Shown here one piece after another: positions 53,301 to 60,468 of a stretch of DNA of 60,468 nucleotides. The notes under the pieces were generated by a model. The model was not told the DNA's origin. It was given only the letters and a program-made list of their open reading frames with translations, and searched no databases. A program made the translations under genes and the position numbers. This DNA is from Sphingomonas hengshuiensis (GTDB taxonomy: Bacteria; Pseudomonadota; Alphaproteobacteria; Sphingomonadales; Sphingomonadaceae). The stretch is from the NCBI GenBank assembly GCA_003240755.1, contig QFNF01000015.1, forward strand, positions 1 through 60,468, read 5' to 3'. Within the stretch, counting starts at the first letter, position 1. The number at the start of each line of letters is the position of its first letter.

Positions 53301-53809
53301 TGCTGGAGGAAGCGATCCTCGACGCCAAGGCCGGGGGTCTGCGCGACGACCGGCCAAAGGACTTCTCGCCCGCGATCACCGTCGACGCGCCGATCCTGAT
53401 CCCGGAGGATTATGTCCCCGACCTCGACCTGCGCATGGGGCTGTACCGCCGCCTGAACGATGTCGAGGATCGCGCCGGCATCGACGCCTTCGCCACCGAA
53501 CTGATCGATCGCTTCGGCAAGCTGCCGGTCGCGACCGCCAACCTGCTGCAACTGATCGAGGCGAAGCTGAACGCGAAAAAGGCGTGCGTCGCCAAGATCG
53601 ACGTCGGCGCAAAGGGCGCGATCGTCAGCTTCCACGAGGACAGGTTCCCCAGCGTCGAAGGGCTGCTCGCCTATGTCGACAAGCTCGCCGGCACCGCGAA
53701 ATTGCGCCCCGACATGAAGCTGGTCATCAGCCGCAGCTTCGGCGACCCGCAGGCCCGGCTGAACGCCGCGCTCCAGATTTCGCGGGGGCTGGCGAAAGCG
53801 GCGGGGTAA
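50351..53809 (+). CDS. mfd: transcription-repair coupling factor
   Basis: Removes RNA polymerase stalled at DNA damage and recruits UvrA. The 1152-residue protein has the UvrB-like N-terminal module (FPAWDCLPYDRASP near 58-71), the RNA-polymerase-interacting domain (GDLVVHADHGIGRYVGLTQV near 492-511), the RecG-like translocase with GDVGFGKTEVALRA, the DEEQRFG box and TATPIPRTLQMAMSGLRELS, the TRG motif region, and a C-terminal D7 domain. Length is usual for the family. It runs to within 10 bp of the converging LuxR gene. Confidence 0.97.
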   Translation: MPDLSKILSAPRSLTLAGVPAGFLPVLLADLARGAKGDLIYIAPDEAAMRAIATTAPFFAPDLSVLQFPAWDCLPYDRASPTLRSMAERLSALHALQSKAKGPRLIVTTVNAATQRTLTPFRIRQLVARLAPGERISLPRLSALLQANGYNRVDTVHDAGEFAVRGGLVDLWPSGSDAGLRLDFFGDEIETVRTFSPEDQRTTGRVDGFTLLPASEALLDEESIKRFRTRYREKFGATATGDPIYQAISDGRRLSGMEHWLPFFEDRLETFFDHLSPDAVIVRDAGVPAAAEQRFESIADYHTNRVRAQTADPGSYRPLLPNALYLSADEWANRLSDTAAHQVTSFHAPDSATSIDFEVDGPRDFTPERTQQANIYEAVVDHIAALRKQGRKPVLASYSEGAREWLMGLLADHDLTGVSTVETWQQALGGAKSTVSFVVLPLDHGFTSADVAVLTEQDMLGDRLVRRARRRKNTDAFLQELATLSPGDLVVHADHGIGRYVGLTQVPVAKAPHDCVALEYAGGDKLYVPVENLEVLSRYGAGEEGASLDRLGGEAWQRRKARMKERIREIAGELIATAAKRAMRPADVAEPDAGGYPAFVDRFPYQETDDQERAIADVLDDLGAGKPMDRLVVGDVGFGKTEVALRAAFVAAMAGMQVAIVCPTTLLARQHYNNFKARFEGFPIEVGRLSRLVTATEAKKVRDGLADGTIDVVVGTHAVLSKQVDFKRLGLVIVDEEQRFGVTHKERLKAMKADVHVLTLTATPIPRTLQMAMSGLRELSVIQTPPVDRLAVRTYIMPWDPVVLREALLREHYRGGQAYFVTPRIADLPDIEKFLSEDVPEIRYVVAHGQMAPTEVEERMSAFYDKRYDLLVSTTIVESGLDIPSANTLIINRADKFGLAQLYQLRGRVGRSKTRAYAYMTTPPERLVSEAAEKRLKVLSDLESLGAGFQLASHDLDIRGAGNMLGDEQSGHIKEVGFELYQSMLEEAILDAKAGGLRDDRPKDFSPAITVDAPILIPEDYVPDLDLRMGLYRRLNDVEDRAGIDAFATELIDRFGKLPVATANLLQLIEAKLNAKKACVAKIDVGAKGAIVSFHEDRFPSVEGLLAYVDKLAGTAKLRPDMKLVISRSFGDPQARLNAALQISRGLAKAAG

Positions 53810-53819
53810 TGGCCGCGCC

Positions 53820-54539
53820 CTATGCGTCGATCGCGCCGGACCGTGCCAGGACCTGGACGGCCTGCGCCGTGCTGCTGACGGACAGGCGATGGCGGATACG
53901 GCGCAGATGGTTTTCGACCGTACGCTCCGACAGGTTGAGCAATACCGCCACATCGGCCTGCCGGCGTCCCGAGGCGATCCAGCGGACGACCTCCAGTTCG
54001 CGGGCCGAAAGGTTCGGAACCTGGTGCGGCCCCGTCGAACCGGTCAGGCGCAGGGCGGAATGGAACGTCGCGGTCGCGATCGTCGACAGCGCAAGGCGCG
54101 CCTCGACGCTGCTGTCGATCGCCCTGCCGCCAAGGCTCATCGCGCCGATCAGGCCCGCATGGCCGAAAACGGGTACCTGCAACCCCTTGATACCCGGTCC
54201 GTTGGGGCGGGCGACGACCCGATAGGTTTCCTGCCCGCCTTCGCCCGTCTTTGCCCAGAAAAAGGCGCGGTCGGTTTCCAGCACGTGTCGATTGACCGGG
54301 CAACGCGCCAGATAGGTTTCGGGCGTGACCGGATCGCCGTTGCCGAACCAGTCGCCCTCCAGCCACAGGATCCGCTCGACGATCCCCCCGCCGGCCCGGG
54401 GCGCGGTGTAGAGGACGAACCGGTCATAGCCGAGCGGGTCGGCAAAGGTGCGGACGGCGTGGCGGACCACGTCCATGTCGTCGCCCCGCTCGATCGCGGC
54501 GACCGTCGCGGCTGTCCGTGCCAACACCGACCCGTCCAT
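53820..54539 (-). CDS. LuxR family transcriptional regulator
   Basis: A 239-residue DNA-binding regulator. Residues about 20-165 look like the autoinducer-binding/GAF-like sensor domain of LuxR proteins (LGYDRFVLYTA, LARCPVNRHVLETDRAFFWAK, GLQVPVFGHAGLIGAMSLGG). The C-terminal LuxR helix-turn-helix is clear: LSARELEVVRWIASGRRQADVAVLLNLSERTVENHLRRIRHRL (about 182-224). No luxI synthase is nearby, so it is a solo regulator and may sense another small molecule. It lies 2 bp downstream of hchA on the same strand, so the two are co-transcribed. Start chosen at MDGSVLAR, just past hchA. Confidence 0.83.
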   Translation of the reverse strand: MDGSVLARTAATVAAIERGDDMDVVRHAVRTFADPLGYDRFVLYTAPRAGGGIVERILWLEGDWFGNGDPVTPETYLARCPVNRHVLETDRAFFWAKTGEGGQETYRVVARPNGPGIKGLQVPVFGHAGLIGAMSLGGRAIDSSVEARLALSTIATATFHSALRLTGSTGPHQVPNLSARELEVVRWIASGRRQADVAVLLNLSERTVENHLRRIRHRLSVSSTAQAVQVLARSGAIDA

Positions 54540-54541
54540 GG

Positions 54542-55411
54542 TCAGCCGGTGGCCATTTCGGCAAGCAGGGTTTCGGCCGCCAGCTTGCCCAGATTGTTCG
54601 CGGCGAACGGGCTGGCCCCGGTCAACAGCTTGCGGTCCTTGTGGGTCGACTTGTCCGGATCGGTATTGGCGATCGTCACGCCCAGCGCCTTCAGCTTCTC
54701 GCCGAAATGCCACGTCAGATGACCCGGCATATAGCCGATCTCCGGCGTCATGCGGTCGGATGCGTCGGGGAAGGCGGTGATCTCGTACCCGGCAAAGGGG
54801 AAAGCCGCTCCATCGACTGCGGGCGTGCAGGCGAGCAGTGCGGCCGGGCCGTGGCAGATCGAGATGATGTGACGGTCCTGGTCCAGCGCCCAGCGCAGCA
54901 CCGCGCCGACCTCGTCGCTGAAGGGCAGTCCGGCCAGCGGACCGTGCCCGCCGGGGACGAACACCGCGACATAGTCGCTGTCCGGGCCCAGCGCGCCGAC
55001 GACGTCGGACAGCTTCAGCGGCTTCTGGAACTGTTCCAGATACGCCTGATGCAGGCCGGTGATCGCCTCGTCGTCCGTCGGCATCGCCCAGAACTCGAAT
55101 TTCACCGGGTTGCCCGAAACGGTCGCGATGTCGAACTCGAACCCTGCCTTGTGCAGATGGTACATCGGCACCAGCGTCTCGACGGGATGGTTGCCGGTCG
55201 AAAACAGCGTACCATTCTCCATCTTGAGATAGCGTTCGTCGGTGCCGATCACCAGGATACGGCCGGTGCCGGTATAGGGCTGCGGGTAGTCGGCTCCCTC
55301 CAGATCGCTTTTCGCACTGGTGAACTGCGACAGCGAGAATTTGGACGGGAAAAAGGCGTTGAACTCCGCCTCGTCGGGCTGGGGCGCCTTGCTGATGGGA
55401 AGAATGCTCAT
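54542..55411 (-). CDS. hchA: HchA/Hsp31-type glyoxalase III / chaperone of the DJ-1/PfpI superfamily
   Basis: A 289-residue class I glutamine-amidotransferase-fold protein matching E. coli HchA in length and layout. The nucleophile cysteine is in [11 protein letters not shown] (about residue 192), the conserved glutamate is in [12 protein letters not shown] (about 78), and the histidine follows the cysteine directly. The N-terminal extension ([21 protein letters not shown]) is also HchA-like. HchA converts methylglyoxal to lactate without cofactor and has holdase activity; protein deglycase activity has been proposed but disputed. GAAGGAGA lies 8 bases before the ATG at 55411. Confidence 0.88.
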   Translation of the reverse strand: MSILPISKAPQPDEAEFNAFFPSKFSLSQFTSAKSDLEGADYPQPYTGTGRILVIGTDERYLKMENGTLFSTGNHPVETLVPMYHLHKAGFEFDIATVSGNPVKFEFWAMPTDDEAITGLHQAYLEQFQKPLKLSDVVGALGPDSDYVAVFVPGGHGPLAGLPFSDEVGAVLRWALDQDRHIISICHGPAALLACTPAVDGAAFPFAGYEITAFPDASDRMTPEIGYMPGHLTWHFGEKLKALGVTIANTDPDKSTHKDRKLLTGASPFAANNLGKLAAETLLAEMATG

Positions 55412-55619
55412 CGTTGGTCTCCTTCGGACCCGAAGATAGGGATCGTCGGGCGGGTTGGAATGCGGGTTTTCCCTCAACCGGGCGGCAACGCCGGACGTCC
55501 GACACCCGATCCCGATCGACAACGCCGGCCGCGCGAACCGGCAACAGGATCGCCATGCCGTCCCTTCCTGCCGGCGCGGTACCTTGTGCGGCCCTTGATG
55601 GCTGCCCCCGGGGCAAACC

Positions 55620-57008
55620 CTAATAATTCAACTGCAACTGGGTGCGGATCACATCGCCCTCCGCCCGGCCCGTCCGCCGTTCGTCCGCTTCGGCGCGCTC
55701 CATCCGGGCATAGGCCAGAGTCAGCTCCAGCGCGGGCACCGGCTGGAACTCGATGCCCAGTTCGATCTCGTCGGTTTCCAGCCGGGGGGCGTTCACCGCC
55801 GCCTTCCACCCGCCGCGATAGGTCTGCCAGCGGGCATAGGGCATGAACGGCCCGACCGGCGAATCCTTGACCCGCGCCATCGCCTGGACATAGCCGCCGT
55901 GCAGCGGCTTCGTCGTGATCGCGCGCAGCGTCCGGTCATATTCCGGCCCCCGCCCCCAGTTCCACTCCGCCTGGAACCCGATCGGCGCGGGATACAGGAT
56001 CGCGTGCAGCCCGATCCGCTCGTCGGTGAACGCCACGTCGCTCACCCCGCCGGTACGCACCTCGGGCTGCACGCGGTTGGTAAAGGCGCTGCCACCGACC
56101 TCCAGCACCCGGCCGCCGCCGATCTCGAACGGCCATGTCGCCAGCGCAACCGCCATCACCGCATCGTTCGCTTCCTCGCGGTTGACCCCCTGCCCGTTGT
56201 ATATCCCGACCCCGAACGCGCCGTAATTGCCGAACAGCTTCTGCCCGTCCTCGGTCAGCCGCTCCCAGATGTCCTCGACATGGGCCGGCGTATAATAGGC
56301 GACGACGCCGATATCGCGCTCGCTCGGCACCCCGCTGTTGATCGCGTCGCTGCGATCGAGCGGTACCCGGTTCGACGACGACTGCATGTTCTCCCACCCG
56401 AACGGCACCTTCGACTGGCCGAACCGCAGGCGAAAGCGCTTGTCCGGATCGAGAAACGCGTCGAAATAGGCGTCGCGCAGTTGCAGGAACCCCTCGCGCC
56501 GCTCGCCGACCGACTGGCTCGTCACCGCCGTCGCGAAGTCGGGCTGGAGGTAGAAGGACACCCGCTCGCCCAGATCACCCTGCAGGATCAGGCGGATACG
56601 GCGAAAGGTGAAGCCGGTATCGTCGCCGATGCCGCTGTCGTGCACCGATCGCAGCCGGGCCTGTCCGGCAGGCGCGGTCCGATCGCCGCCGACGATCTCG
56701 TTCAGCCGCAACTGGGTATAGCCGCGCAGCCGGATACGGTCGTACCAGCGTTCGCGCCGGGGCGTCGCCGCCGCCGCGGCGACCTGAACCGGTGCGGTTG
56801 CGGGCGCGGTGGGCGCCGGCACTGCTGCAGATGGCGTCGGTACCGCGGCGACGACCGGCGGCTTCGCTGCGGCCTGCGCCGCCTTCATCTCGGCGATGAC
56901 CGCCTTCAGTTCGTCGATCTGCCGCTGCAGCTCCTGCACCGTCTGCGCAGCGGCAGGCGGTGCGACCACGAACGACGCGGCGACCGCCGCGGGCAGGAAA
57001 TGCTTCAT
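55620..57008 (-). CDS. OprO/OprP-type phosphate-selective porin
   Basis: A 462-residue outer-membrane porin. A signal peptide ([22 protein letters not shown]) is followed by a short coiled coil ([22 protein letters not shown], a trimerisation segment), an Ala/Pro linker to about residue 80, and the Porin_O_P barrel with [27 protein letters not shown] in the middle and a barrel-closing C-terminal strand ending in Tyr (RTQLQLNY). OprP relatives transport phosphate or polyphosphate. It is downstream of lpdA (66 bp), and a perfect hairpin ends one base before its ATG. Confidence 0.88.
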   Translation of the reverse strand: MKHFLPAAVAASFVVAPPAAAQTVQELQRQIDELKAVIAEMKAAQAAAKPPVVAAVPTPSAAVPAPTAPATAPVQVAAAAATPRRERWYDRIRLRGYTQLRLNEIVGGDRTAPAGQARLRSVHDSGIGDDTGFTFRRIRLILQGDLGERVSFYLQPDFATAVTSQSVGERREGFLQLRDAYFDAFLDPDKRFRLRFGQSKVPFGWENMQSSSNRVPLDRSDAINSGVPSERDIGVVAYYTPAHVEDIWERLTEDGQKLFGNYGAFGVGIYNGQGVNREEANDAVMAVALATWPFEIGGGRVLEVGGSAFTNRVQPEVRTGGVSDVAFTDERIGLHAILYPAPIGFQAEWNWGRGPEYDRTLRAITTKPLHGGYVQAMARVKDSPVGPFMPYARWQTYRGGWKAAVNAPRLETDEIELGIEFQPVPALELTLAYARMERAEADERRTGRAEGDVIRTQLQLNY

Positions 57009-57009
57009 G

Positions 57010-57044
57010 GACCCGCGCCATGCCGGTCGGCGATGGCGCGGGTC
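57010..57044 (-). promoter_or_regulatory. perfect 12-bp hairpin abutting the porin start codon
   Basis: GACCCGCGCCAT (57010-57021) pairs base for base with ATGGCGCGGGTC (57033-57044), with an 11-base loop. On the minus strand the stem ends one base before the porin ATG, and no Shine-Dalgarno is visible outside it. It may end lpdA transcription or control porin translation. Confidence 0.6.
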
Positions 57045-57074
57045 AAGCGGTCATTGTGACGCTTCGGTGACGCC

Positions 57075-58490
57075 TCAGATGTGGATCGCGCGACCGTATG
57101 CCGCCAGCACCGATTCGTGCATCGATTCGGAAATCGTCGGATGCGCGAACACCGTCTGGGTCAGTTCGGTCTCGGTCGTTTCCAACTGTCGGGCGACGAC
57201 ATAGCCCTGGATCATCTCGGTCACTTCCGCGCCGACCATGTGCGCGCCCAGCAACTCGCCGGTGTTGGCATCGAACACGGTCTTGACGAAACCCTCGGCC
57301 TCGCCCAGCGCGATCGCCTTGCCGTTGCCGATGAACGGGAACTTGCCGACCTTGACGCTGTAGCCCGCGTCCTTGGCCTTCGCCTCGGTATAGCCGACGC
57401 TCGCCACCTGCGGGCGGGCATAGGTGCAGCCCGGAATGTTGTTCTTGTCCATCGCGTGCGGATGGACGTCCTTGTTGCCCAGCGCCTGCGCGATCGCCTC
57501 GGCGGCGATCACGCCCTCGTGGCTTGCCTTGTGCGCCAGCCACGGCGCGCCGGTCACGTCGCCGATCGCCCAGATGCCATCGACATTGGTCCTGCCATAA
57601 CCGTCGGTCTTTATGTGACCGCGCTCGGCTTCGATCTTCAGCGCTTCCAGTCCGATATTCTCGGTGTTCGGCACGATGCCGATCGCGACGATCGCATGGC
57701 TGAATTCGGCCTGTTCGATCTTGCCGTCCGGTCCCTTGATCGCGGCCTTGACGCCCGAACCGGTTGCCTCCAGCTTTTCGAGGCCCGACTTGGTCCTGAT
57801 CGTCATGCCCTGCTTGGTCAGCGCCTTGTGCATGAACTCGCTGACCTCGGCGTCCTCGACCGGCATGATCCGGTCGAGCATCTCGACGATCGTCACCTCG
57901 GCGCCCATATCGTTGTAGAAGCTGGCGAACTCGACACCGATCGCGCCCGAACCGATGACCAGCAGCCGGGTCGGCATTTCGGGCGGCACCATCGCATGGC
58001 GATAGGTCCAGATCTTGGCGCCGTCGGCCTTGGCGAACGGCAGGTCGCGGGCGCGGGCGCCGGTCGCGATGATGATGTGCCTGGCTTCCAACTCGGTGGT
58101 CTTGTCGCCCTGCCTGACCGACAGCCTGCCCTTGGCCGTGATCGTGCCGACGCCCTCATGGACGGCGACCTTGTTCTTCTTCATCAGGCCCTTGACGCCG
58201 GCGTTCAACTGGCCCGCCACCTTGCGGCTGCGATCGACCACCTTGGCGAGGTCGAACGACGGCTTCTCGTTCGACAGGCCGTATTGCGCGGCGTGCATCA
58301 TGTAGTGATAGATTTCCGCCGACCGCAGCAGCGCCTTGGTCGGGATACAGCCCCAGTTGAGGCAGATGCCGCCCAGCCGCTCGCGCTCGACGATCGCGAC
58401 CTTCAGGCCCAGTTGGCTCGCGCGGATCGCCGCGACATAGCCGCCGGGGCCGGAACCGAGCACGATGAGGTCGTAGGTATCAGCCATCAC
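57075..58490 (-). CDS. lpdA: dihydrolipoyl dehydrogenase (E3)
   Basis: Reoxidises dihydrolipoyl groups of the pyruvate (and possibly 2-oxoglutarate) dehydrogenase complex with NAD. The 471-residue flavoprotein has the FAD motif IVLGSGPGGYVAAIRASQLG (about 10-29), the redox-active disulfide GGICLNWGCIPTK (about 42-54), the NAD-binding IGSGAIGVEFASF, and the active-site His-Glu pair in FAHPTISESMHE near the C-terminus. Start either 58490 (MMADTYD) or 58487. Lies downstream of the thioesterase and E2 genes on the same strand. Confidence 0.95.
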   Translation of the reverse strand: MMADTYDLIVLGSGPGGYVAAIRASQLGLKVAIVERERLGGICLNWGCIPTKALLRSAEIYHYMMHAAQYGLSNEKPSFDLAKVVDRSRKVAGQLNAGVKGLMKKNKVAVHEGVGTITAKGRLSVRQGDKTTELEARHIIIATGARARDLPFAKADGAKIWTYRHAMVPPEMPTRLLVIGSGAIGVEFASFYNDMGAEVTIVEMLDRIMPVEDAEVSEFMHKALTKQGMTIRTKSGLEKLEATGSGVKAAIKGPDGKIEQAEFSHAIVAIGIVPNTENIGLEALKIEAERGHIKTDGYGRTNVDGIWAIGDVTGAPWLAHKASHEGVIAAEAIAQALGNKDVHPHAMDKNNIPGCTYARPQVASVGYTEAKAKDAGYSVKVGKFPFIGNGKAIALGEAEGFVKTVFDANTGELLGAHMVGAEVTEMIQGYVVARQLETTETELTQTVFAHPTISESMHESVLAAYGRAIHI

Positions 58491-58550
58491 TTTGCCTTTT
58501 CGCTCGCTGCTGCCCGGTCGAGCAGCTAAAATAATTGCAGCAGGATTGCG

Positions 58551-58943
58551 TCAGCCCGCGATCGCGCGCGGCCTGCGATCCTCGTCGATCGCCACGAACA
58601 CGAAGCGCGCCTGCGTCACGCGGTTCACCGCCTCGCCGAAACGGTCGCGCCGCCATGCCTCGACCTCGATCGTCATCGACGTGCGGCCGACCTTCACGAT
58701 ATCGGTATAGACCGACACTTCGTCCCCGACCGCGACCGGTGCGTGGAACTGCATCGCATCGACCGCGATCGTCACCGCCCGCCCCTTGGCATGCCGCGCG
58801 GCGACCAGCCCGGCGGCCATGTCCATCTGCGACATGATCCATCCGCCGAAAATGTCGCCGTAAGGGTTGGTGTCCGCCGGCATCGCGGTGACGCGCAGCG
58901 CCGGCTGTCCCGGCGGCGGCGCGACGGCATCCTCAACGATCAC
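58551..58943 (-). CDS. hotdog-fold acyl-CoA thioesterase (YciA-like)
   Basis: A 130-residue single hotdog-domain thioesterase that hydrolyses acyl-CoA. It has the conserved ADTNPYGDIFGGWIMSQMDMAAG motif (about 23-45), with the catalytic Asp/Asn/Gly region of YciA/acyl-CoA hydrolases, and SVYTDIVKVGRTSMTIEVEAW in the second half. Usually hexameric. It sits between the small membrane-protein gene (11-bp overlap at its start) and lpdA (60 bp downstream), inside the pyruvate dehydrogenase block, where controlling acyl-CoA levels would fit. Substrate range unknown. Confidence 0.9.
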   Translation of the reverse strand: MIVEDAVAPPPGQPALRVTAMPADTNPYGDIFGGWIMSQMDMAAGLVAARHAKGRAVTIAVDAMQFHAPVAVGDEVSVYTDIVKVGRTSMTIEVEAWRRDRFGEAVNRVTQARFVFVAIDEDRRPRAIAG

Positions 58944-59151
58944 CGGAAATCTCCCTTGCGCGTTCCTCGGCCATGGCGCGCTGGATCTGGCGCACGCCCA
59001 GCGCGACGACCACCGCCATTGCCACCCATGTCACCGTCCAGATGTCGCGCCGGCCCAGCGGATAGGACCATGCCGACAGCGACCCGATCGCCCACGCCGC
59101 CGCCACTCCGGCGACGAGGTGCACGATCTCGGTCAGCAGCCGGATGCGCAT
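58933..59151 (-). CDS. small membrane protein
   Basis: A 72-residue protein with two hydrophobic helices (EIVHLVAGVAAAWAIGSLSAW and WTVTWVAMAVVVALGVRQIQR) and a charged cytoplasmic tail (MAEERAREISGDR). Its ATG at 59151 directly abuts the E2 stop codon (59152-59154), and its 3' end overlaps the thioesterase start by 11 bp, so it is translated as part of the pyruvate dehydrogenase operon. No family recognised. Confidence 0.7.
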   Translation of the reverse strand: MRIRLLTEIVHLVAGVAAAWAIGSLSAWSYPLGRRDIWTVTWVAMAVVVALGVRQIQRAMAEERAREISGDR

Positions 59152-60468
59152 CTACGCGATCAGGCCGAGCGGCGACTCCACCAGCGCCTTGAACAGCTTG
59201 AGCATCTCCGCCCCGTCCGCACCATCGATCGCACGGTGGTCGAAGCTGCCGGTCGCGGTCATGACCGTCGCCACGCCCAGCGCGTCGTCGACGATGTACG
59301 GACGCTTCTCGCCGGCACCGACCGCCAGGATCATGCCCTGCGGCGGGTTGATGACCGCTTCGAACTGCTTGATGCCGAACATGCCCATGTTCGACAGCGA
59401 CGCCGTACCGCCCTGATATTCCTCGGGCTTCAGCTTGTTCTCCTTGGCGCGGGCCGCCAGGTCCTTCATCTCGGTGCTGATCTTCGCCACGCCCTTGTTG
59501 GCGGCGTCGCGGATGATCGGGGTGATGAGCCCGGTCGGCGTCGACACCGCCACCGACACGTCGGCGCGGCCATACTGCACCATTTCGTTGCCGAGGAAGG
59601 TGACGTTGCACTTCGGGCTGTTCTCGAGCGCGACGCCCAGCGCCTTGATGAGCAGGTCGTTGACCGACAGCTTCACGCCCCGCGCGTCGAGCGACTTGTT
59701 GAGGTCGCCACGCAGCTTGAGCAGCGCATCCAGACGGATATCCACCGTCAGATAGATGTGCGGCACCTGCTGCTTCGATTCGGTCAGGCGGCGCGCGATC
59801 GTCTTGCGGATGTTCGACAGCTTCTCGACCGTGTGCGGGATCGAATCGTCGAACCATACCGCGGCGGGCTTGGGCGCTTCGGCGGCAGGGGCCGATGCGG
59901 CGGCCTGCGCAGCCGGGGCTGCGGCTTCGGCCCTGGGCGCACTTGCCTCGCCCGGCTTGGCATTCTCCACGTCCGCCTTGACGATACGGCCGTTCGGCCC
60001 GCTGCCGGCGATGCCCGACAGATCGATGCCCTTGTCGGCGGCGATGCGACGCGCCAGCGGGCTGGCCTTCACGCGGTCGCCATCGCCCTGTGCGGCAGCG
60101 GCACCGGCCGGGCGGCCGTGATCCGACGCACCGGCAGGCGCGGGAGCGGCTTCACCGCCGGTCTTGTTCGGATCGGTCGCGTCGGGCTTGCCCTTGAACT
60201 GGTCGTCGGCCGGTTCGGGCGTTTCCGCCTTGTTGGGTGCAGCGTCGATCGCCGACGCGTCCTCGCCCTCTTCGAGCAGGATCGCGATGACCGCGCCGAC
60301 CTTCACATTGTCGGTGCCCTCGGCGACCAGCACCTTGCCGATCGTGCCTTCGTCAACGGCTTCGAACTCCATCGTCGCCTTGTCGGTTTCGATTTCCGCC
60401 ATGATGTCGCCGGACTTGACGGTATCACCTTCCTTCACCAGCCATTTGGCCAGCGTCCCCTCTTCCAT
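59152..60468 (-). CDS. pdhC: dihydrolipoyllysine acetyltransferase, pyruvate dehydrogenase E2 (5' end off window)
   Basis: Transfers acetyl from lipoyl-lysine to CoA as core of the pyruvate dehydrogenase complex. 438 residues are in the window and roughly a dozen N-terminal residues are cut off at the right edge. One lipoyl domain is present with the lipoylated lysine in [11 protein letters not shown]. It is followed by an Ala/Pro linker (with a second one later), the peripheral-subunit-binding domain ([20 protein letters not shown]), and the catalytic domain ending with [13 protein letters not shown] (active-site His/Asp). The stop TAG abuts the next gene. E1 genes should lie just to the right, outside the window. 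Confidence 0.95.
   Translation of the reverse strand: MEEGTLAKWLVKEGDTVKSGDIMAEIETDKATMEFEAVDEGTIGKVLVAEGTDNVKVGAVIAILLEEGEDASAIDAAPNKAETPEPADDQFKGKPDATDPNKTGGEAAPAPAGASDHGRPAGAAAAQGDGDRVKASPLARRIAADKGIDLSGIAGSGPNGRIVKADVENAKPGEASAPRAEAAAPAAQAAASAPAAEAPKPAAVWFDDSIPHTVEKLSNIRKTIARRLTESKQQVPHIYLTVDIRLDALLKLRGDLNKSLDARGVKLSVNDLLIKALGVALENSPKCNVTFLGNEMVQYGRADVSVAVSTPTGLITPIIRDAANKGVAKISTEMKDLAARAKENKLKPEEYQGGTASLSNMGMFGIKQFEAVINPPQGMILAVGAGEKRPYIVDDALGVATVMTATGSFDHRAIDGADGAEMLKLFKALVESPLGLIA

Noticed and set aside
50297..53953. A 1218-codon open frame on the minus strand
   Set aside because: It lies exactly opposite mfd, which has all its helicase motifs. The antisense protein is Arg/Gly/Asp-rich with no domain, an effect of high GC at third positions.
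53820..55616. Fusion of the LuxR regulator with an upstream domain
   Set aside because: The frame upstream of 54539 is antisense-frame sequence inside hchA, which is intact in its own frame with a good ribosome site.

Overview
The window is a 60.5 kb piece of an alphaproteobacterial chromosome, most likely a sphingomonad (Sphingomonas or a close relative). The support is high GC by eye, gene neighbourhoods typical of that order (recG / sdhE / mfd; comEC / gltX / gltA; anmK divergent from tyrS; dcd next to cdd), and several families of intergenic inverted repeats of the kind scattered through sphingomonad genomes. I see no rRNA, tRNA, CRISPR array, phage gene or insertion sequence. Coding density is very high and almost everything is core or metabolic.

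Left part (1-17.2 kb): mostly single genes in mixed orientation. They include an alpha/beta hydrolase, a YitT-type membrane protein, a soluble PAS/chemoreceptor-tip protein, aspartate-semialdehyde dehydrogenase, a DUF418 membrane protein, an exported S9 dipeptidyl peptidase, an SH3-domain secreted protein, a D-2-hydroxyacid dehydrogenase, a glutamine amidotransferase, a glycine-zipper lipoprotein, a nitronate-monooxygenase-like flavoprotein, a glycosyltransferase/hydrolase pair, a SelO pseudokinase and an AstD-type aldehyde dehydrogenase. From 17.3 to 21.8 kb lies an assimilatory sulfate-reduction operon: cobA, DUF2849, cysI, DUF934, cysH, followed by a hypothetical gene.

21.9-30.6 kb (minus strand): the most interesting block is a nine-gene operon whose genes mostly overlap by 4 bp. 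In transcription order it encodes an MFS transporter, a cytoplasmic TIM-barrel isomerase, a Gfo/Idh/MocA oxidoreductase, a cytochrome c, a Tat-exported TIM-barrel protein, a secreted DUF1080 (3-keto-disaccharide hydrolase) protein, a Tat-exported GMC-dehydrogenase small subunit, a second Tat-exported TIM-barrel protein and a GMC flavoprotein. A LacI-type palindrome sits in its promoter region. I infer an oxidative pathway for glycosides: C3 oxidation in the periplasm, non-classical cleavage of the 3-keto-glycoside, uptake, and reduction or isomerisation in the cytoplasm.

30.8-40.7 kb: dnaB, then a tight four-gene run (UPF0262, a GH25-like protein with a degraded active site, cdd, dcd), comEC, gltX-gltA and a heme oxygenase. 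40.7-45.5 kb (minus): anmK, a two-domain membrane protein, a DUF2336 protein and a histidine-kinase-like protein that lacks the phosphoacceptor histidine. 45.6-53.8 kb: tyrS, a YdcZ-type transporter, recG, sdhE and mfd, separated by three clusters of inverted repeats. 53.8-60.5 kb (minus): a LuxR-type regulator with hchA, then a pyruvate-dehydrogenase-complex block (E2, a small membrane protein, a thioesterase, lpdA) running into an OprO/P-type porin whose start codon abuts a perfect 12-bp hairpin. The E2 gene runs off the right edge.
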